Part shown: positions 6,486 to 7,820 of the stretch, piece by piece
Numbering within the stretch: position 1 is the stretch's first letter
Layout of the letters: every line of letters begins with the position of its first letter
Assembly: GCA_948762645.1 (NCBI GenBank)
Contig: CAQBRY010000081.1
Coordinates: forward strand, 1-7,820
DNA from: an uncultured Eubacteriales bacterium
Lineage (GTDB): Bacteria > Bacillota > Clostridia > Oscillospirales > Acutalibacteraceae
DNA length: 7,820 bases
Reading direction: 5' to 3'
Position numbers and translations under genes: made by a program
Notes under the pieces: generated by a model
What the model was told of the DNA's origin: nothing
What the model saw: only the letters and a program-made list of their open reading frames with translations
Database searches by the model: none

Positions 6486-6753
6486 AAATTTCTCCATCTC
6501 GTTGAATTTCATAGATGTTTATGCTGAACCGACCATTTGTTTTGCGTTGTTTGCATTTCAAATATCCGAAATTTCTTAATTCTTTTAGATGTTTTCCCAG
6601 CGTTGCATCTGAAATGTTTAAATCATAGGCTATTTTCCTGCGATTTGGTGTTTCCACATTTAAAATGTTTAGAATATAAAAATAGAGCCCTTTCGCTCCG
6701 ATCGATAAATTTCTGTTTTTAGCTATAATTTCTAAAAAATTATTTTCTGGCAT
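6463..6753 (-). CDS. Small winged-helix DNA-binding protein
   Basis: The 96-residue protein is almost entirely one winged-helix domain. LSIGAKGLYFYILNIL (16-31) is the first helical part. NRRKIAYDLNISDATLGKHL (37-56) is a clear helix-turn-helix, and KELRNFGYLKCKQRKTNGRF with NIYEI (79-83) forms the wing. It resembles the N-terminal domain of phage replisome-organiser proteins (HTH_36 type) and so the N-terminal part of the larger replication protein further along the operon. It may be a transcriptional regulator or an accessory replication factor. A strong AGGAGGT site precedes the ATG by five bases. The 3' end overlaps the nuclease gene by 23 bases, suggesting coupled translation. The fold is well supported, the role is not. 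Confidence 0.75.
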   Translation of the reverse strand: MPENNFLEIIAKNRNLSIGAKGLYFYILNILNVETPNRRKIAYDLNISDATLGKHLKELRNFGYLKCKQRKTNGRFSINIYEIQRDGEIYAHANIQ

Positions 6754-6772
6754 TATTTACCTCCTACTAATT

Positions 6773-7000
6773 TTATCTGATATCATGAAACTCTAAATCT
6801 GCTAAATAGCCTTCCATGTCGGGATTTTCTGCAATAATTTTAAAGTGCCTATCTATGCATTCCTCGCAATAAATCAATCCATCAATATTGAAACAATCAT
6901 CGCCTTCAAATATTTCCCCACCGCATAAATCACAATCGTACACTTTTACAGCTTCATTATCGGGTGGCATTAAATATTCTCGGTCATCTATTATTCGCAT
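6773..7000 (-). CDS. Small zinc-binding (CxxC...CxxC) protein
   Basis: The 75-residue acidic protein contains CDLC (23-26) and CEEC (45-48), plus Cys36 and His52, which together could hold a zinc ion as in zinc-ribbon or LIM-like knuckles. The rest is acidic and contains no catalytic motif I recognise. Small proteins of this kind are frequent in phage early regions and are usually unassigned. The ATG at 7000 lies inside the 3' end of the preceding membrane-protein gene, with AGAAGGAT nine bases upstream, so the pair probably share coupled translation. It ends 19 bases before the winged-helix gene. Confidence 0.75.
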   Translation of the reverse strand: MRIIDDREYLMPPDNEAVKVYDCDLCGGEIFEGDDCFNIDGLIYCEECIDRHFKIIAENPDMEGYLADLEFHDIR

Positions 7001-7149
7001 CTTTTTATCCTTCTTTCTAAGATATTTAAATCTTTCTCTACTTCTATAAATGTCCTTTCCGTACGTTCTTCTAACTTTTTGATTTTCCTGTAATTGTAAA
7101 TTTCCATTGCTACCAAAGTTCCTGCTGCGATTAGTAATAATATTTGCAT
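6991..7149 (-). CDS. Small membrane-anchored coiled-coil protein (52 aa)
   Basis: This short gene encodes 52 residues. The N-terminus MQILLLIAAGTLVAMEIYNY is one hydrophobic segment, and the rest (RKIKKLEERTERTFIEVEKD and onward) is a charged amphipathic helix with heptad-like spacing. A good AAGGAG site lies seven bases before the ATG, and the 3' end overlaps the zinc-protein start by ten bases (ATGCGAATAA), both of which support a real gene. It is the first gene of the early operon, placed after the inverted repeat and candidate promoter. It may be a small membrane-tethered phage protein of the kind often found near replication or lysogeny genes; no function can be given. Confidence 0.75.
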   Translation of the reverse strand: MQILLLIAAGTLVAMEIYNYRKIKKLEERTERTFIEVEKDLNILERRIKRCE

Positions 7150-7177
7150 TTTTATTTCTCCTTAGTTAAAATAATTA

Positions 7178-7203
7178 ACCTGATAGGTGTTTATCTATCA
7201 GGT
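7178..7203. repeat. Perfect 9-bp inverted repeat upstream of the early operon
   Basis: ACCTGATAG (7178-7186) and CTATCAGGT (7195-7203) are perfect inverse complements around an 8-base spacer, 29 bases before the first operon gene. It would fall around the start of transcription if the promoter at 7213-7241 is real, so it could be an operator for a repressor or a leader hairpin. In the plus direction the sequence after it is GTTTTTATAAAA, so it could also be a weak terminator. The evidence does not decide between these. Confidence 0.6.
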
Positions 7204-7212
7204 CTAGTTTTT

Positions 7213-7241
7213 ATAAAAATTCAATTTACTTTAGGGGTCAA
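7213..7241 (-). promoter_or_regulatory. Candidate early-operon promoter
   Basis: On the minus strand TTGACC (7236-7241), close to the -35 consensus, is separated by 17 bases from TTTTAT (7213-7218), a poor -10. The predicted start of transcription would be near the inverted repeat at 7178-7203. The surrounding sequence is AT-rich, so chance matches are likely. It is listed because the operon needs a promoter here and no better one was seen. Confidence 0.3.
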
Positions 7242-7386
7242 AATTAATTTTTTCTGTTTTTTTACCGATGTAAACATTATTACTGACCGAGAATGGCTTA
7301 AATACTGGCTTCCCCTATGCCCTATAAGACAAACCGTACCATGTTGGAGAACCATTAGGGTCTTGAATAGTTCTATGATTCTCCAT
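7231..7386 (-). pseudogene. ORF-like stretch split by one amber codon
   Basis: Starting at ATG 7386 the frame reads 23 residues beginning MENHRTIQDPNGSPTWYGLS, stops at TAG (7315-7317), then continues 27 codons (GKPVFKPFSVSNNVYIGKKT and onward) to TAA (7231-7233). The composition of both halves looks protein-like, but no ribosome binding site precedes the ATG and I do not recognise the protein. It lies between the recombinase stop and the early operon, where an element end or an interrupted gene would be expected. It may be a decayed gene fragment or chance. The rest of 7150-7404 holds only the promoter and inverted repeat listed separately. Confidence 0.25.
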
Positions 7387-7404
7387 TTTAAAGAGTAGAT
7401 TGTG

Positions 7405-7820
7405 TTAAACAATTTGCTCTTCTTTTTTTCGTCCAAAATTCTTTATACAACTTGCTTGTTCAAGTTTTGACATTCTTGGAATTTCTATACGACCTATCAT
7501 TTTGTAATAAATCTCTACATTTTGAATAGTCTCTCCCATAATTTCTTCGCGGTGATGGACAACAATTTTGTCAATAAACTCTTGTAAAATATTGAGTGTC
7601 AATTCATCTATTTTAGAATATTTTCTAACAATTTTAAGAAATCCGTCAGCATTAAGTTCGTGTGCTTTTTCTTCTGCAACTATCTTTTTAATGTTTTTAA
7701 TTTGGACCTTTAGTCAAACTGCTCTTCTTCATATTTTTCTGATAGTTTCAAAAATCTTTCTTCTAACAGATTACCCAAGATTTTTTCCTCAAATACTTTT
7801 TCACACAGTGTGTCAAGTCC
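7405..7820 (-). pseudogene. Large serine recombinase, C-terminal part, frameshifted
   Basis: Two adjacent frames together encode the C-terminal part of a large serine recombinase (site-specific integrase of the TnpX/TndX type with DUF4368 region). The first, reaching from the window edge to about 7713, reads GLDTLCEKVFEEKILGNLLE then ERFLKLSEKYEEEQFD before TAA at 7710-7712. The second continues with LKVQIKNIKKIVAEEKAHEL, then NADGFLKIVRKYSKIDELTL and LQEFIDKIVVHHREEIMGE, ending EEQIV at TAA 7405-7407. Joined at Asp/Leu they form the normal coiled-coil-plus-DUF4368 order, so a single base was lost near 7713-7716. Serine recombinases of this kind integrate and excise conjugative transposons and some phages. 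The catalytic N-terminal domain is outside the window. It could be the phage integrase or belong to a second element beside it. A sequencing error is possible. Confidence 0.85.

Noticed and set aside
5907..6512. Cas4 of a CRISPR-Cas system
   Set aside because: The nuclease lacks the C-terminal cysteine cluster of Cas4, and its neighbours are phage recombination genes, not cas genes.
7144..7436. Overlapping open frames on both strands (plus 7144-7398 and minus 7221-7436)
   Set aside because: Neither has a ribosome binding site or recognisable sequence. The minus one starts inside the recombinase C-terminus in another frame, and the plus one runs through the promoter and inverted repeat.
1..7820. 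tRNA, rRNA or riboswitch
   Set aside because: No cloverleaf-like set of arms, ribosomal RNA stretch or known aptamer core was seen on either strand by eye.

Overview
The window is the early (replication and recombination) region of a prophage or prophage-like element in a low-GC Gram-positive host. The evidence is strongly A+T-rich codon use, AGGAGG-type ribosome binding sites, and a gene set typical of Firmicutes siphophages; a Clostridia or Tissierellia-like anaerobe is plausible. The species cannot be named from sequence alone. Every credible gene lies on the minus strand, so the transcription unit reads from right to left and ends at a Rho-independent terminator at 78-115. A strong promoter at 16-44 then drives a further leftward unit beyond the window.

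Right edge (7405-7820): the C-terminal part of a large serine recombinase (TnpX/TndX type, DUF4368 region), broken by a one-base frameshift near 7713. The next 255 bases hold no confident gene. They hold an ORF-like stretch with one amber stop, a weak candidate promoter, and a 9-bp inverted repeat just before the first phage gene. Early operon (right to left): a 52-aa membrane/coiled-coil protein, a zinc-binding CxxC protein, a small winged-helix protein, a RecB/Cas4-like PD-(D/E)XK nuclease, a coiled-coil phage protein, a beta-class DNA methyltransferase, a RecT annealase, SSB, a DnaD-like replication protein, and a DnaB-type helicase. Two small genes follow, one a membrane protein and one a phage-family protein whose start is frame-disrupted. 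Genes overlap or nearly abut as far as the helicase; a 123-base gap holding two palindromes comes next.

The genes make a coherent system. The nuclease can resect DNA ends, RecT and SSB handle single strands and annealing, and the DnaD-like protein recognises an origin and loads the DnaB-like helicase. The methyltransferase probably modifies the phage DNA. The origin itself appears to lie inside the DnaD-like gene: three G-rich iterons at an exact 23-bp period beside a 44-bp tract that is 14% GC (2520-2625).

The most unusual signal is a 68% GC, hairpin-forming segment inserted in frame in ssb (3155-3217, with ATAAGT/ACTTAT ends). It adds 21 residues to the OB fold and resembles the protein-coding palindromic elements known from Rickettsia. 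Two further palindromes lie after the helicase gene (498-552 and 557-604). The split recombinase, the disrupted small gene and the inserted palindrome suggest an element that is partly decayed.
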